A stretch of 64,000 nucleotides of DNA, taken from Cafeteria roenbergensis (Eukaryota; Sar; Bigyra; Bicosoecida; Cafeteriaceae). Made by a program: the position numbers and the translations under genes. The stretch is taken from contig VLTN01000008.1 in assembly GCA_008330645.1 (NCBI GenBank), positions 620,001 to 684,000 of the forward strand. Direction: 5' to 3'. The notes under the pieces are model-generated. The model ran no database searches. It was not told where the DNA came from and worked only from the letters and a program-made list of their open reading frames with translations. Positions 40,101-51,000 of this stretch are shown here, piece after piece. Every line of letters starts with the position of its first letter. Position 1 is the stretch's first letter.

Positions 40101-42437
40101 GGAGGCGGCGGCAGCAGCTCCGTCGGCAGCGGAGACAGCTCTGCCGGCGCGGCGCCCGTGGGCCTCAAGGCGGCGTTGGCGTCCATCACCAGCAAGCTTG
40201 CCAAGGGCGCCAGCCCGCAGGTCCTCCCGGAGACCGAGAAGATGGTCAAGGACGGCCGGGACAGCAAGACCGTCATCTGGGACCTGGCGCCCACGGCGGC
40301 CAAGGGGGGAGTGCTGCACCTGCCCCCGGCCCGGTCCCGCAACGGCCTGCTGGACTCCCTGCTGACCGCCTCGCGGCCCGTGGTGTCCATGGGCCGCATC
40401 CTGTCGTACCAGCGCCCGGAGATGTGCCTGTTGGTGGTCGCCCTCGTGGCGGGGGCCTTCGGGGGGGCAATGATGCCCGTCTTCGCGCTGGCCCTCTCCG
40501 ACATGATGACGGTCTTCTACAAGGTCGGCGACGAGTTCGAGGACGGCATCCTGCTCTACACCTGCCTCTTCTTCGGCGTGGGCGTGGTCGGATTCATCGC
40601 GAACTGGGTGCAGAACTACGCCTTCGTGACGCTCGGCGCCAGGCTCACCACGCGCCTCCGCAAGATGACCTTCGCCGCGCTGCTGCGCCAGGAGGTGGCC
40701 TTCTTCGATTACCCCTCCAACTCGGCCGGGCAGCTGTCGGGCCGCCTGGCGGGCGACGCCGCGCTCGTGCGCGCAGCCACCGGCGAGAAGCTGGGAGTGT
40801 CCATGGCGGCGACCGTGAGCCTGCTTGCAGGCTTCATCATCGCGCTGGTGGCCTCGTGGCAGCTGACCCTGGTCGTGCTCGCCGTGGCGCCCTTCATGGC
40901 CTTCGGCGCTGTGATGGAGGGCCAGGTGTTCGAGGGCTTCGGCGGCCCGAACAAGGCCGCGCTCGAGACCAGCGCTCGCATCATCGACGAGGCCACCCGC
41001 GGCAACCGCACCGTCGCGGGCCTGGGCATGCAGGAGCACGTCAGCAGGTCCTTCGACAGGTCCCTCGAGGGCCCACGCCGCGAGGCCGTGAGCCAGGGCC
41101 TCTCCCGCGGCGCCGCAGTCGGCCTCGGGCAGTTCATCAACTACGCCGTGTTCGCGCTCGTGTTCTGGACCGGAAGCCGCTTCGTGGCCGACGGCATCAT
41201 CACCGTGAACGACGTGTTCAGGGCCTTCTTCGGCCTCTCCTTCGGCATCTCCGGCAGCAGCAGCCTTGGAAGCGCGGGCGCCGACATTGGCAAGTCCACG
41301 CTCGCCGCCTCGTCCATCTTCGCCCTCGTTGACCGCACGCCCAAGATGGACTCCATGGGCGCGGACGACGGGGCCGCTGCCGTCGCTGTCGGCCCTGCGG
41401 CCACTGGCCAGGCCTCCCCCATGACCGCCGTCAAGCCGGCCGCCGACCCCATGGTGGCCACGCCGGGCTCCGCCTCTGGCCCCGGAGCGACCGGCCCCAC
41501 CGGCTCTGCCGGTCGCGTGGAGTTCAAGAACGTCACCTTCTCGTACCCCGCCCGCCCCGAGGCGGTGGCGCTGCGCGACTTCTCCGCCGCGTTCGAGGCG
41601 GACAGCACCGTTGGGCTCGTCGGACCCTCCGGCAGCGGCAAGTCCACCATTGTGCAGCTCCTCATGCGCTTCTACGACCCCGACTCGGGCACCATCCTGC
41701 TCGACGGCAAGGACCTCAAGGAGTACAACATCGCGGAGCTCAGGGACAAGATGAGCCTGGTCGGGCAGGAGCCCTCCCTCTTCAGCGACACCGTCCACTA
41801 CAACATCGCCTACGGCCGCGGCGGCGGCGTGGCAAACAAGCCGGAGCCCGACCTCGGCCTGTCGACGGAGGACAACCCGACCGTCAAGGCCGCGCGCCCG
41901 CAGGTGGTGGAGGCCGCCACGTCTGCGTTTGCGCACGACTTCATCAGCCACCGCCTCCCTCTCGGGTACTCGACCTTCGTGGGGAACCAGGGCTCCAGCC
42001 GCCTCTCCGGCGGCCAGAAGCAGCGCGTCGCCATCGCGCGCGCGCTCATCCGCAAGCCCGCCTTCCTCATCGGCGACGAGGTCACCTCCGCCCTTGACAC
42101 CAAGTCCGAGCAGGAGGTGCAGCGTGCGCTCGACGCGCTTGTGGAGGAGGCCAAGTCGAAGAAGCTTCGCCGCACCAGCGTCTTCGTCGCCCACCGGCTC
42201 TCGACGCTGCGGGACGCCACCAACATCATGGTGCTGGAGAACGGCAGGCTGGTCGAGCAGGGCGCGCACGACGCCCTCATGGCTCGCCCGGGCGGCCTGT
42301 ACGCTCGCCTCGCCAAGGCGCAGCAGATCGCAGCCAAGCGGCACGGCGCCACCTCCCCCCCCGAGGAGGCAAGTGCCGCCGAGGGAGCAGCAGCGGCGGC
42401 GGCCGCGCCGGACGCCAAGGATGCCGTCTCCGCATGA
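37155..42437 (+). CDS. Full-length ABCB-type (MDR/P-glycoprotein-like) ABC transporter
   Basis: This is one exon of 1,760 residues with the order TMD-NBD-TMD-NBD. ATG 37155 was chosen (A at -3); 37197 is an alternative. The first TMD begins near residue 130 (DITLYVFGMIGAL). NBD1 has Walker A GESGSGKST (about 540), signature LSGGQKQR (about 700), Walker B AIFIGDEAT (about 722) and H-loop AHRLST (about 760). NBD2 has GPSGSGKST (about 1490), LSGGQKQR (about 1617), AFLIGDEVT and AHRLST. Both catalytic Glu residues are present, so both ATP sites look competent. The protein is longer than typical P-glycoproteins (about 1,280) because of an N-terminal extension, a linker of about 270 residues between NBD1 and TMD2, and low-complexity inserts before each NBD. 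It is likely an ATP-driven exporter of lipids or amphipathic compounds; the substrate is unknown. Confidence 0.95.
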   Translation: MLAFPPRSVASQSYMVDSTPDPALSSASGTPVPAARKTLGTSAGKAGSIEDAREEADVQGKLAREREELLADTTFCSLICPVDRTAERAAKAAKQVDDMKAKGKAVGSDGTTKSELARVPLFGSKGLFRYADCTDITLYVFGMIGALGAGSALPFFSVIFGQLLDALNNPDPVAITREMDQVALNFLYVAIAVGFCMFLQTSLPIIASERQIARIRSDYARAMTRQEVGYFETEQDPAEVASILVDTTVQIVDGLGSNITSGVQMLATSVVGLVIGFVASWDLALVILAVMPAFIVPVLVLKNSKAVSERVNGDAYARAQSVASEALTNVRTVHAFGGQRAESRRYASHLDLAEEIGMRTGAALGFGIGLLFLVMFSAYAAGMLYGAHRIRLSREENPLCVFAVVAEGATANCYTAGTLMEAFFAVLIGGSTLGQVAPPVSAVSTAMAAAGRIFAAIDRKSAIDPSGKPNAGSKPSLGASGSATAAPSAAAAAGSSAGPKARGHIEFRDVSFAFPSDPDRKVLNNFSVTVRPGETLALVGESGSGKSTIVQLLMRFYDPQSGVVLLDGKDIKEYDVAWLRSQMGLVSQEPSLFSTSIEENIALGLPGYRSNFGEISTDVVSAEDLAASDAASRAAIESGTGVIWGGVEISGHRTTDDLAALPPTVRTQVEAAAKAASAHDFVSDLPRSYRTRVGDRGGQLSGGQKQRVAIARALIRKPAIFIGDEATSALDSESEKQVSAAIDKLLSGPSGSELTSVLIAHRLSTITKATTIVVMDRGTLVEQGTHAELLARKGVYHALAAGQGLAGGDPAQSAEAAAIAEAVEAELAAASAAAAAAKSGDGSSIVGSPRMRPTRSHSVGSDGGATGGDATPAPVGAAEVDIIRSRVEAFLAREGRAPVDRLFFALLDGATGPAQSAADAEAAMLAADNGLTGSTEKLSRSEPRIVLLQSAFLEMALSEKRWFMAWWLQTTEEEVRKAEAMIGGGGSSSVGSGDSSAGAAPVGLKAALASITSKLAKGASPQVLPETEKMVKDGRDSKTVIWDLAPTAAKGGVLHLPPARSRNGLLDSLLTASRPVVSMGRILSYQRPEMCLLVVALVAGAFGGAMMPVFALALSDMMTVFYKVGDEFEDGILLYTCLFFGVGVVGFIANWVQNYAFVTLGARLTTRLRKMTFAALLRQEVAFFDYPSNSAGQLSGRLAGDAALVRAATGEKLGVSMAATVSLLAGFIIALVASWQLTLVVLAVAPFMAFGAVMEGQVFEGFGGPNKAALETSARIIDEATRGNRTVAGLGMQEHVSRSFDRSLEGPRREAVSQGLSRGAAVGLGQFINYAVFALVFWTGSRFVADGIITVNDVFRAFFGLSFGISGSSSLGSAGADIGKSTLAASSIFALVDRTPKMDSMGADDGAAAVAVGPAATGQASPMTAVKPAADPMVATPGSASGPGATGPTGSAGRVEFKNVTFSYPARPEAVALRDFSAAFEADSTVGLVGPSGSGKSTIVQLLMRFYDPDSGTILLDGKDLKEYNIAELRDKMSLVGQEPSLFSDTVHYNIAYGRGGGVANKPEPDLGLSTEDNPTVKAARPQVVEAATSAFAHDFISHRLPLGYSTFVGNQGSSRLSGGQKQRVAIARALIRKPAFLIGDEVTSALDTKSEQEVQRALDALVEEAKSKKLRRTSVFVAHRLSTLRDATNIMVLENGRLVEQGAHDALMARPGGLYARLAKAQQIAAKRHGATSPPEEASAAEGAAAAAAAPDAKDAVSA

Positions 42438-43078
42438 GCGGCTCCCCGCGAGCGTGGCTGCAGGGGAGGGAGGGAGGGAGGGAGGGACCCGTGGCAGAGC
42501 CCCGAGCAGCGCAGCTGCCGGCGAGGCGCCCGAAGGCGCTGCGATGCACGAGCATTCAAGTGCTCGAGCTCGACAGTGGTAATTCGGTCCGCCGCGCTTG
42601 CGGCTCGCTGCCTGCTCGACTTCTGCCCCCCTCTCCCCCCTCGCGGCCTGCATGCGTGTGAGAATGAGGGAATGCGCTCCGCTATGAACGACTGCTTTGG
42701 GTGCGACTTCCGCCTGGCTCTGAATCGTCTGCAACCACAATCATGGTCGGATCCACGGCACCCCGGCCTCCAGCCCCCCTCCCCGGCGAGCGCGCTCACA
42801 GACACACATGCGCGCGCAGCGAGAACGCTCGCTGTGTTCGACGCTGCCGTGCCGCGGCCCGAGCACGCGAGCCCCGCGCGCAGACGAGGCTTGTTGCATC
42901 GTGCCGCGCTGCCGGCAGAGCGCCGGCAGAGCGAGGGCCGCGGGTGTTTTTGTCCGCTGTGTGGTCCTGTCGCGCCGGGTGCGACGGCAGATCGCCCGCC
43001 GAGCGCCGTCCGCCGCCCCCACTCCGCTCCCCCGCCGCCCCGCCGCCTGCTTGACCCGGCAGGACTACCCGGCCGGAC
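42438..43078. other. Intergenic region between ABC transporter and next gene
   Basis: These 641 bp contain a G-rich repeat at 42463-42487 and two tandem copies of GCCGGCAGAGC near 42910. They should carry the 3' end of the transporter and the promoter of the downstream gene. Confidence 0.45.
42463..42487. repeat. GGGA repeat, potential G-quadruplex
   Basis: Six consecutive G runs separated by single A residues lie about 25 bp after the ABC transporter stop. They match the pattern G3+N1 repeated. A role in termination is conjecture. Confidence 0.6.
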
Positions 43079-44557
43079 ATGCCCGCGTTCCGCTCCGACG
43101 CCCTGACGAACACGCACACCCGGACGATGGAGTTTGCCGCCCTTGGCAAGTCCTCCGGCGGCGCTCGTCGTCGCCCTCCCGGCGCCCAGCCGACCAAGGG
43201 CTCGCGCGGCCCGCACTGGGCGGACCCCGCGTCCCGCGGCGCCAAGCCCGAGCCGGCCAACTCGTATGCCGCTTACAAGGCGCAGCGCCTGGCCCATGCG
43301 AGCGGCCAGCAAGCTGATGCCAGCAGGACGGCGTCAGACCGCCAAGCCGCAGCACGCAAGGCCAACCCCGTGGCGAGCCACATCGTCCCGAAGAGCCGCA
43401 CCACGGCTTTCCAGCGCACGGCCCGGGCCGGCGCGGCGGGGACGACGGGACAGCGCCGCCGGGGCCCGGGTTTCTCGTCGCCCGACCGGTATTTGCCGGC
43501 CTATAGATCCAAGAACCCCGACTCGGTCTTCGGGCGAAACGGCGCGACGGCGGTCCACGCGCGCATCCGCCAGGACGAATCCGCCATGCGGCAGCTCGCC
43601 ATCGACCGCCAGCGCCAGTCCATCGCCGAGCGCGAGGCCTTCCGCGGCAGCAGGCTGGGCATGGGCGGCGTGGACAGCAAGTTCGACCCCGAGGCCGAGT
43701 TCGACGCCAAGTGGCACGCAGCGGAGGCCCAGCGCCGCTCTGCCTTCCTGCGCGCCACGCTCCCCGACGGCCGCATCACCGGCGAGTCCATCGGCCTCAC
43801 CTCCGAGGCGGCCGTCGGCATGGCCGCCGGAATCGCTGCCGAGTGCGTGCTGGCCAGCTTCGGCGAGGCGCCCACCCTGGCCGACACGGCGCACCTTGCG
43901 ACGTCGCTCAGAGGCCAGTCGGCCGCCTCGGCGCGCTCTGGCGGGGGCGGCGCGACCGGCGGCAGCATCAGCGCAGCGTCGGCGCGCGGTCAGGGCGACG
44001 ACGCTGGCTTCCGCCCCGACAGCCGCCGCGGCGGCCCCCGGCGACCGGCGCTGGAGGGGTCTGCCGAGTCCGCGCTGGCCGTGACGGCGGCCGGCAACGT
44101 CCTCCGCCGCACAACCGCGACCGCCCGGCGCGGCGAGCGCCCGCCCCCGCTCTCGCCGGTGGATCCCCGCGCGACCTCCCGCGGCGGCGAGGCAAATGGC
44201 CTCGGCGAAACCGCCGGTGTCGGTGGAACGATCCACCGTCGCCCGGATACGGCGCCCAGGCTCCTGCAGCAGGCTAGGGCCTCTGCTGCGGGCGTGGGCA
44301 CCCTCAGCATGGCGGTTTCGCCGGTTAAGGGCGGCGGAGCCGGCGGCTTGGTGTCGTCGTCGTCCCCGCTCCGCACAGGCTCGCTGCAGGTGGGCGCGGC
44401 CCCGCTCGGCGGCACTGCCCGCACCTTCGTCAAGGTGACCGACGGCACCACCGTGGCCCAGCCCGCGCCCACTGCGGCCGTGATGGACTCTGGCGCCGTG
44501 GCCAGGGCGCGCCGCCAGCGCATCCGCAACATGCGCGACGCGTGCCGGCGCACCTGA
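43079..44557 (+). CDS. Uncharacterised 492-residue protein
   Basis: This is a single-exon frame ending at TGA 44555. ATG 43079 gives 492 residues; ATG 43127 (A at -3, G at +4) is a good alternative start that removes 16. The N-terminal 150 residues are basic and Gly/Arg/Ser-rich. Residues about 138-270 are more complex and probably folded or helical (DRYLPAYRSKNPDSVFG, AMRQLAIDRQRQSIAERE, EAEFDAKWHAAEAQRRSAF). The rest is Ala/Gly/Ser-rich low complexity. There is no signal peptide or membrane span. I do not recognise a family. Codon use and length support a real gene over a shadow frame, and the matching antisense frame is less protein-like. Confidence 0.7.
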   Translation: MPAFRSDALTNTHTRTMEFAALGKSSGGARRRPPGAQPTKGSRGPHWADPASRGAKPEPANSYAAYKAQRLAHASGQQADASRTASDRQAAARKANPVASHIVPKSRTTAFQRTARAGAAGTTGQRRRGPGFSSPDRYLPAYRSKNPDSVFGRNGATAVHARIRQDESAMRQLAIDRQRQSIAEREAFRGSRLGMGGVDSKFDPEAEFDAKWHAAEAQRRSAFLRATLPDGRITGESIGLTSEAAVGMAAGIAAECVLASFGEAPTLADTAHLATSLRGQSAASARSGGGGATGGSISAASARGQGDDAGFRPDSRRGGPRRPALEGSAESALAVTAAGNVLRRTTATARRGERPPPLSPVDPRATSRGGEANGLGETAGVGGTIHRRPDTAPRLLQQARASAAGVGTLSMAVSPVKGGGAGGLVSSSSPLRTGSLQVGAAPLGGTARTFVKVTDGTTVAQPAPTAAVMDSGAVARARRQRIRNMRDACRRT

Positions 44558-45014
44558 GGCTCTGCGCGAGGCCCGCCCGCGTCCGGTGCGTGTGCCACGC
44601 CCCCCTTCGTGCATGCCCCTTGCGGTTGTGATGCGTGTGTTCGTTGTCCCGCCTGGCGATGGTCGCTCGGGAATGCTGCTGGCTGGCTGCCGTGCACGAG
44701 CGCAGTGGCACGTGTTTCACAACAACATTCCAGGGCTGCCTCACGAAGGGGCGCTCCGCTGTCACGCACAAGTTAAAAAAAAACAAAAAAAAGTGTCTTC
44801 GGTTCTTCGCCTGTGATGCAAACTGCTTTCCAAAGACGCGGAGCCGGCGTCTGCACCGCAAAGGTTCGGCAACGAATCGGCAGGCTTGCACGCCTGTCAG
44901 ACGGCCAGCCAGCCAGATTCGAGCACGGCCGTTGGCCACCAGCAGCAAGGCACGCTGCTGTGGGACCTTGCCGCGCGTGCCGCCCGTCCGCCAGCTGCAA
45001 TGGCTCGTCCAAAG
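44558..45014. other. Convergent intergenic region with A-rich tract
   Basis: This 457 bp lies between converging genes. It contains two A runs (nine and eight A separated by C) at 44775-44792, the most A-rich spot in the neighbourhood and a candidate for transcript 3'-end processing. Confidence 0.5.
44775..44792. repeat. A-rich tract
   Basis: A9-C-A8 lies in the convergent intergenic region. It is probably tied to 3'-end formation rather than a retroposed tail, because no processed gene copy precedes it. Confidence 0.7.
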
Positions 45015-48000
45015 TCACTCTACTGCGGCGCCGTGGCGCGGGGCCGGGTGCAGCAGGGCCCGCTGCGGCGCGAACTGGGTCCTGTCTTTCGAGTCTTGCT
45101 CCCTCGCCGTCTCGGCTTGCCGCCCCCGCCGTCCCGCCAGCCTGCCCGGTCGGCCTCCTCGCTGCGCTCCCGGCGCCAATGCCTGCGCCGAGCCCAGCTC
45201 CTCCCGCGGCTGGGGGCGCGACGCAGGGCCAGCGAAGGACACGCTTCCCGGGCGCGCGGACAGAGTCGGGGCGGTCGTGGGCTTGAGCAGCATGCGCTGC
45301 TCCTCCCCGTTGCACAGAGCGAGGCGCCGGCCGCAGCACACGCAGGCCGGCGACGACGAGGCGGCGCCCGCAGTCTCGTCTCCGGACCGCACCACGGCAC
45401 AAGCCGCCAGCGAGAGCACCAGGGCGTTGGTGGCGATGAGCACCGCAGTCACCGCGACGTCGACCCACGGCTGCTGCGGCTGGGCCTCCAGCTGGGCGAC
45501 GGCCTCCGCGCCGCCCTGCGCCCTGAGGTAGACGAGGGACACCGTGGCCGTGACGACCAGCGCCATGAGCGACAGCGACTCAACGGCGTTGGCCTTGGGC
45601 AAGGAGTACGGCCGACACGTGGCCTGGAGCCACAGCGACGGCACCAGCACCAGCATTGCAGCCGCGACCTGCGAAGACGCGTCGGTGACCAGCGACGCCG
45701 CCATGACGAGCCCCATCTTGCGCAGAAGCACCAGCGCCTCTCACCAGCGCAGGTGCCGCGCCTCGCTGTAGCCGTCGTACAGGAACCGCAGGCTGGGCCG
45801 CTCCGCGCTGCCCCTCAGCGTCGCCACGAGGAGCAGCGGGAAGCCCATGCCAACCACCAGCAGGAGCGCTCCAGAGCCGACCACGGCAGGCATGTGTGAC
45901 GGCGAGAAGCACTCCACGGACAGGTCCGCCTCTAGGTATGACACGCCCCCGATGGGCCTGTCGTGGCAGTCGAGCGCCGTGATTGCAAGGGTCACCAGCG
46001 GCATGTACATTAGGAAGAGCACGATGACCAGCGCCACCAAGTACTGGCTCCGGGCGAAGAACAGCCGAATCGCGGGCAAGCCTGTCACTGCAGGCTGAGG
46101 CCCTGCCTGGTCGGCGGCTGAGGCAGCCACGTTTGCGCCTGCGTAGGCGCTCCCGGCACCCCCCGCGGCAGCCGTGGCAAGCGGGTTGATGAGAGACTTG
46201 GCCGGTGCAGCTGCCAGCGAACGCCCGACCCTGCTGCTGCTGCTGCTGGAGGAGGAGGTGGGGTCGCTGCCGCGACTCGCCGGCGATTGCACCTTCATTC
46301 CCCGCTGCGCGCTCGCTGCGAGCGCTGCCCTCAGCAGCTCAATGGCAACGAATGCCAATGCGGTGAGCACAACCGCCGCAACGGGCAACGCCGCCGTTGC
46401 CCAGAACCGCTCCAGGAAGCCCATGCGGGTAGCACACTGCACTGGCCCCCAAGACATGGGGCTCGCGCTCACGCCCTGCGTGAAGCCAGCCAGCGATTGA
46501 AAAAATTCAGTGCCCTTGGACTGAAACAGCGCCAGCGCGCCCAGCCCCTGCACGTGAGAGAGAAGCTGCCGCACCGCAATGGACCTCGACGAGCGGCGGG
46601 CGGTCGCCGCGCCAGCCGTCCTCACTGCAAGAAACACCGCCAGTGCCGCAGCCGCAACGCCCAACGCTGCAAGCACGGCGGTGTTCAGCCAGCCGTCCCA
46701 GCAGCGCGAGCAGGCGCGCCCAAAGGGGGCCCAGCCTTCCTCGCACACCCCGCAAAGCGGGCCGCTGTACCCCTCCGCGCAGCCGTAACGCCGCGCAGTG
46801 GTGTTGAGCAAACAGGCCTCGTCGTTGAAGCACGGGTGCAGCTCGGAGGCACCGGTCAGCGGCTTGCCCTGGTCGGCCGGCGGGCGGAAGAAGCCCTGCA
46901 GCAGCTGCAGCACGCCGTCCACGCAGCGCGCCCCGACGGCCGGGCACGACACGCAGGCGGCGGCAGGCCCGCCGTCAGAGTAGGCGTTGGCGGCGCACAC
47001 CTGGCAGAGGTCGCTCGAGCTGGCCATGGGCTCCTGGCCCGGCGAGCAGCCGCGGATGACGAACTGGTGATGGAGGGCGGGTGCCAGCAGCATGTCGCCG
47101 ACGCGGCAGGTGACCCCAAGGGAAAATGATCCGCCGCGGCGGCCCGTCACAGAGAGCGAGGTGAAAGCAACCGTCGCCACTGGAGCGGCCGAGCCAGCCG
47201 GCGCTCCGGCGGGCGCAACTCCGCCCGCGCTCGCGCCGTCCACGCGGCTCGCGTTGGGCACTGCGGCTGCGCACACCACCGCGGCGGGAAGCTGGGGCGG
47301 CGTCGCGGCACCAGGCGTGCTCGTGGCCACTCGCACATGGAACGCAGGCCACGCCTCCGCCACGGCCACCGTGTCGGGCAGCGCGCCCGCATTTGCCCAC
47401 TCTACCGACAGGCCCGTGATCACCGCCCGGACACTGGCGGGCGTCCCTGCCCCGGCCAGCGGGTGCTGGCACTCAACGCTGAAGGTCACGTCTGCGTCGC
47501 GGGACGGGTAGTCGCCCACCGCGGTCAGCGCGAGGGCGCTGAGGGTGGCGGTGCCGCCTGCCCCGGCCGGCGCGAAGAACCTGGTCGAAGTGCCCGCCTG
47601 AGACGTGCCTGCGGGAAGCGACGGCACTGTCGCGACGCACACGGAGCCGTCGGCCAGCGGGAGGTCCCAAGCCGGAGCCTGCGCCGCTATCAGCTTCGCA
47701 TGGGGGGCGGGCTGGGCCTGGAAGGAGGAGGCGCCGCTTGAGAGCACCAGCCGCGGCACGGGTGCGGCGCCGTCCACCAGGGGCACCACGGTCTGCAGCT
47801 GCGCCAGCCGGAGCGACACCCCCGCCGCTGGCTGGAGCAGTCTTTGGCCGAGCCACAGCTCGCACGTCGCACGCACGGTCGCGCCGCCGCTGCCCGACGC
47901 GCCCACTGGCAAGCGGAAGGGGGCTGCCCCCGCTGGAGCCTGGACGCTGGTGGATGACTCGAGCATGACCGGCAGAGCCTGCACCGCCTGACCGCTCAGC

Positions 48001-51000
48001 GACAGGGTGCACTGCGGGCGGGCGCTGAGCGGGGCGGCCACTCGCAAGACAACCTCGCGAGTGACCCCAGACAGCAGGAGCAGAGCGCCGTCGCTTGGGT
48101 CGGTGCCGGCCGGGTCGACGTCGTCCGGAGCGCTCAGCGTTGCCGACGCCGCAGCCATGGTGATGGTGGCGGAGGGCAGGGCCAGCCGAAGGCCCGTGGG
48201 CGCCCACGTGCACCACGCGGCCAGCTGCGCCGACCCCCCAAGCGGCAGGTGAGACACGGCCAGCGGGGGGAACCGGAGGAGGGTGGCAGTGGCGTTGACG
48301 GCCGTCGCGGTGGCAGCCACCTCGGGCCCGCCGTTGGGGCCCTCAAGGGAGGCGCGGCAGCTCAGCAGCGCGGCCACTACCGGCTGCTCTGCCGGGTCAG
48401 AAGCAGCAAACGAGAGCACTGCCGTTGCGTTGAGAGCAGGCAGCGGGTACGGGCCCTGCGACGTCACGTTGCGCAGCCAAGAGACGGTCTCGGGCGTGAA
48501 TGAAACGGCCAGAGCAGGGATTCGGACCACGACGGCGCCAGGCGCCACGACGGACTGTCCGGCCGCGGTCATGCAGCTTCCAGTGACGTTCAAGACCGAG
48601 CCGAAGCCTGCCGCCACACCAAAGTCCTCAAACGTCTCGTACGTGCTGGCGACGTCGACCAGCCGCCTAGTGGCTCCCAGCAGAGCAGCGCCCCCCCCAG
48701 CGAGCGGCGCCTGCAGGCTGCACTCGGTCGCGCCGAGGCCCTGAATTTCAAGCGCCAGCGCTGCAGGGTAGGGGCGCAGCATGTTCCCAGAGGACGAAGG
48801 CAGGGCCGACACCGAGGTGGCTGAGTGCTCGGCCCAGCGCACGCTGATGGAGCCGGAGAGGCGGACTGCACCCAGAAGGGCAGCCTCCAGCCCCGTGACG
48901 AGCCGCAGGCGCACGTGAAGCGCGTCTCCGTCGCGATCGGCCAGGTCCGACAGGCCCGTGGAGTTGTCCGTGGTGCAGCGGGCCGCAGACTCGCTCACGA
49001 CGGTCAGGCGGGCGCACGGCCGGCCGCCCACGTGCAGCCAGTCCAGCGCAGGGCCCAGCATCCCCCGGCCAAGGATGAAGAGCTCTCCCCCGGGCGCGAC
49101 TACCGGCGGCGAAACCGCGTCGATCGAGGGCACGCTTTGAACAGTAAAGCTTGCCACATTGAGCCACCGGCCAGGGCGAGGCCACTGCAGCGCTACCGCC
49201 AGCCGGCCTCCGGCCAGCGGGCGAGCGTCTCTGCCGAGGGCGTCGACGAACCCCTCACAGACTGCAGCTGTGTCATTCATCACGGTGACGGAGCCGCACT
49301 TGACTCCCGTTCCTAAGCGGATGGCCGTCACATTGGACGATTGCAGCCGGTTGCCGGACAGCCACAGGCTGCCGGGCTGGCCTCCAGGCAGCGAAGCCAA
49401 AACGGTGGAGAACCACGCACCCCCGTCACTCAATTGGAAGGCGACCCTGTCGATGACGGGAGCGTCCAAGCGAAGCGTGGGGGCGCCTGCAAGCGCCGAC
49501 CACAGACCGCTTCTGGACAGCACCCGAACTTCGACGTCCCCGCCGACCGCAGGAATGACGCACTCCAGGGTGTCAGGCCCGCCAAAAAGCGTCTGATTGC
49601 ACTGCGTGCTCACAACCGAGCCGAAGCTCGCAGCAACCAAGTCGCCGTCGACCACGCCGAAGTGCCGTCCTTTGATGGACACGCGGTGCCCGGGCTGAGC
49701 AACCGAGCCCGCAGGCGCAGCAACCGAGTCCACCTCGGGCACGGGCAGCACTCGCACGAGGTCCAGCTCCGCATGGCTGGCTTGGCCGCCGACGCGAGCC
49801 CGCGTCAGGGAAGAGTTTGCTGGCCAGCTGGCGGGGGCTTGGAAGTCCCGGCACAAGAGGGACGCCCCTGGCACGCCGACGTCCACCTGCCCGCAGCAAA
49901 CGCCAGCGACGCACAGCTCATCGACGTCAGCTCGGCGAACTGCAAGGCTCGTGCCGTTGACCACAAGCTTCGGCACCAGTTCGCCGGCAAGGATGTACGT
50001 GGGCCAGACAGCAGTCACCGCGGGAGGGACATACCCGAACACCCGCTGCGCCTCGGAATGTTGACCATCGACTGTGACGGTGGCGCGGATCGCCGCACCG
50101 ACACCGGCAGGGGGCTTGCACGTGATCTCCAAATCTGACACAACCGCGGGTTCGGCACAGGGCCCAGCATCCGTGGAGACAGTCACGGGCACGTCCATCG
50201 AGCCGAGCCCAAAGTGCCTGCCGGTGACGTGCAGCAGCGCCCCGACCATAGGCACGGAGGGAAACACGGGAAGCGTCGCAGGGCTGTCCACGGAGGGCGG
50301 CGCGAACGCCGTCACGATGGCAAACTGCGCTTGCGTCTCGGCGGAGTCTGAAAGGAGCAGCGAGATGGTGGAGTTCGCAGGCCCACCAGAGCCCGTTGGG
50401 GAGGCCAAGCAGCGAATGTCCGTCGCATTCACGATCATGCAAGGCCACGCCGAAGGCGCAGTCGGCGAAGCTCCGGGCCAGCGCTGCAGGACGAGTGACC
50501 ACCTCAAGACTGCAGAGTCCAAGTCCAGAGCAATGTCATTGGCAATCGCGGAGCGCGCGACCAACCACGAGAAGTCTCCGCGAATCTGCAACTCGAAGTC
50601 GAGAGTGCCGCCCCCGGGAAGCAGGACAAAGACGGCGCTCCCATTGCTCTGGTTGCTCTGAACTGTTTCGATTCTCGAGAGCATCTCAAACTCTTGGCTG
50701 GACGCCAGGGGGAACGCGCACACTGGGCTCATGCCAGAGCCAGTGTCGGGGAACTCGGCCATCTCGAAACGGCAGAGCGAGTCATCAGCTGCCCTGAGCG
50801 GCCAGTTCACCAGCGAGCTGGCCACGAACGTTGTTCCGCGCACAAAGGGCGAAACGTCAACCGCCCAAGCTGGATAGGCAGTGGCGTTGAGCGTTGCCAC
50901 AGCCGCAGGCAGAGACGGCGACCCTGGTGTCAGCAGCGCAGGGCTGAGAAAGCCGACGGGCTCAGCACTCGGGAGCGGGCTTCCGGGATCCAGCGTATGG

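Noticed and set aside
37959-42740. Minus-strand ORF of 1,593 codons opposite the ABC transporter
   Set aside because: Its third positions align with those of the transporter codons, so GC-rich third bases keep stops away. The translation is Gly/Arg/Ala-rich without family motifs.
44775-44792. A-rich tract as the tail of a retroposed copy
   Set aside because: No processed gene copy precedes it and no target-site duplication was seen; a 3'-end signal in a convergent region is simpler.
45741-45743. Reassignment of TGA to Trp in this genome
   Set aside because: TGA ends eL22, CANT1, the kinase-like gene, the ABC transporter and the 43079 gene at sensible family positions.
45667-45745. A 76-nt intron spanning the in-frame TGA (GTGAGA to TCGCAG)
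   Set aside because: Removing it would shift the frame and delete conserved membrane-domain residues; the unspliced frame gives the expected sequence.
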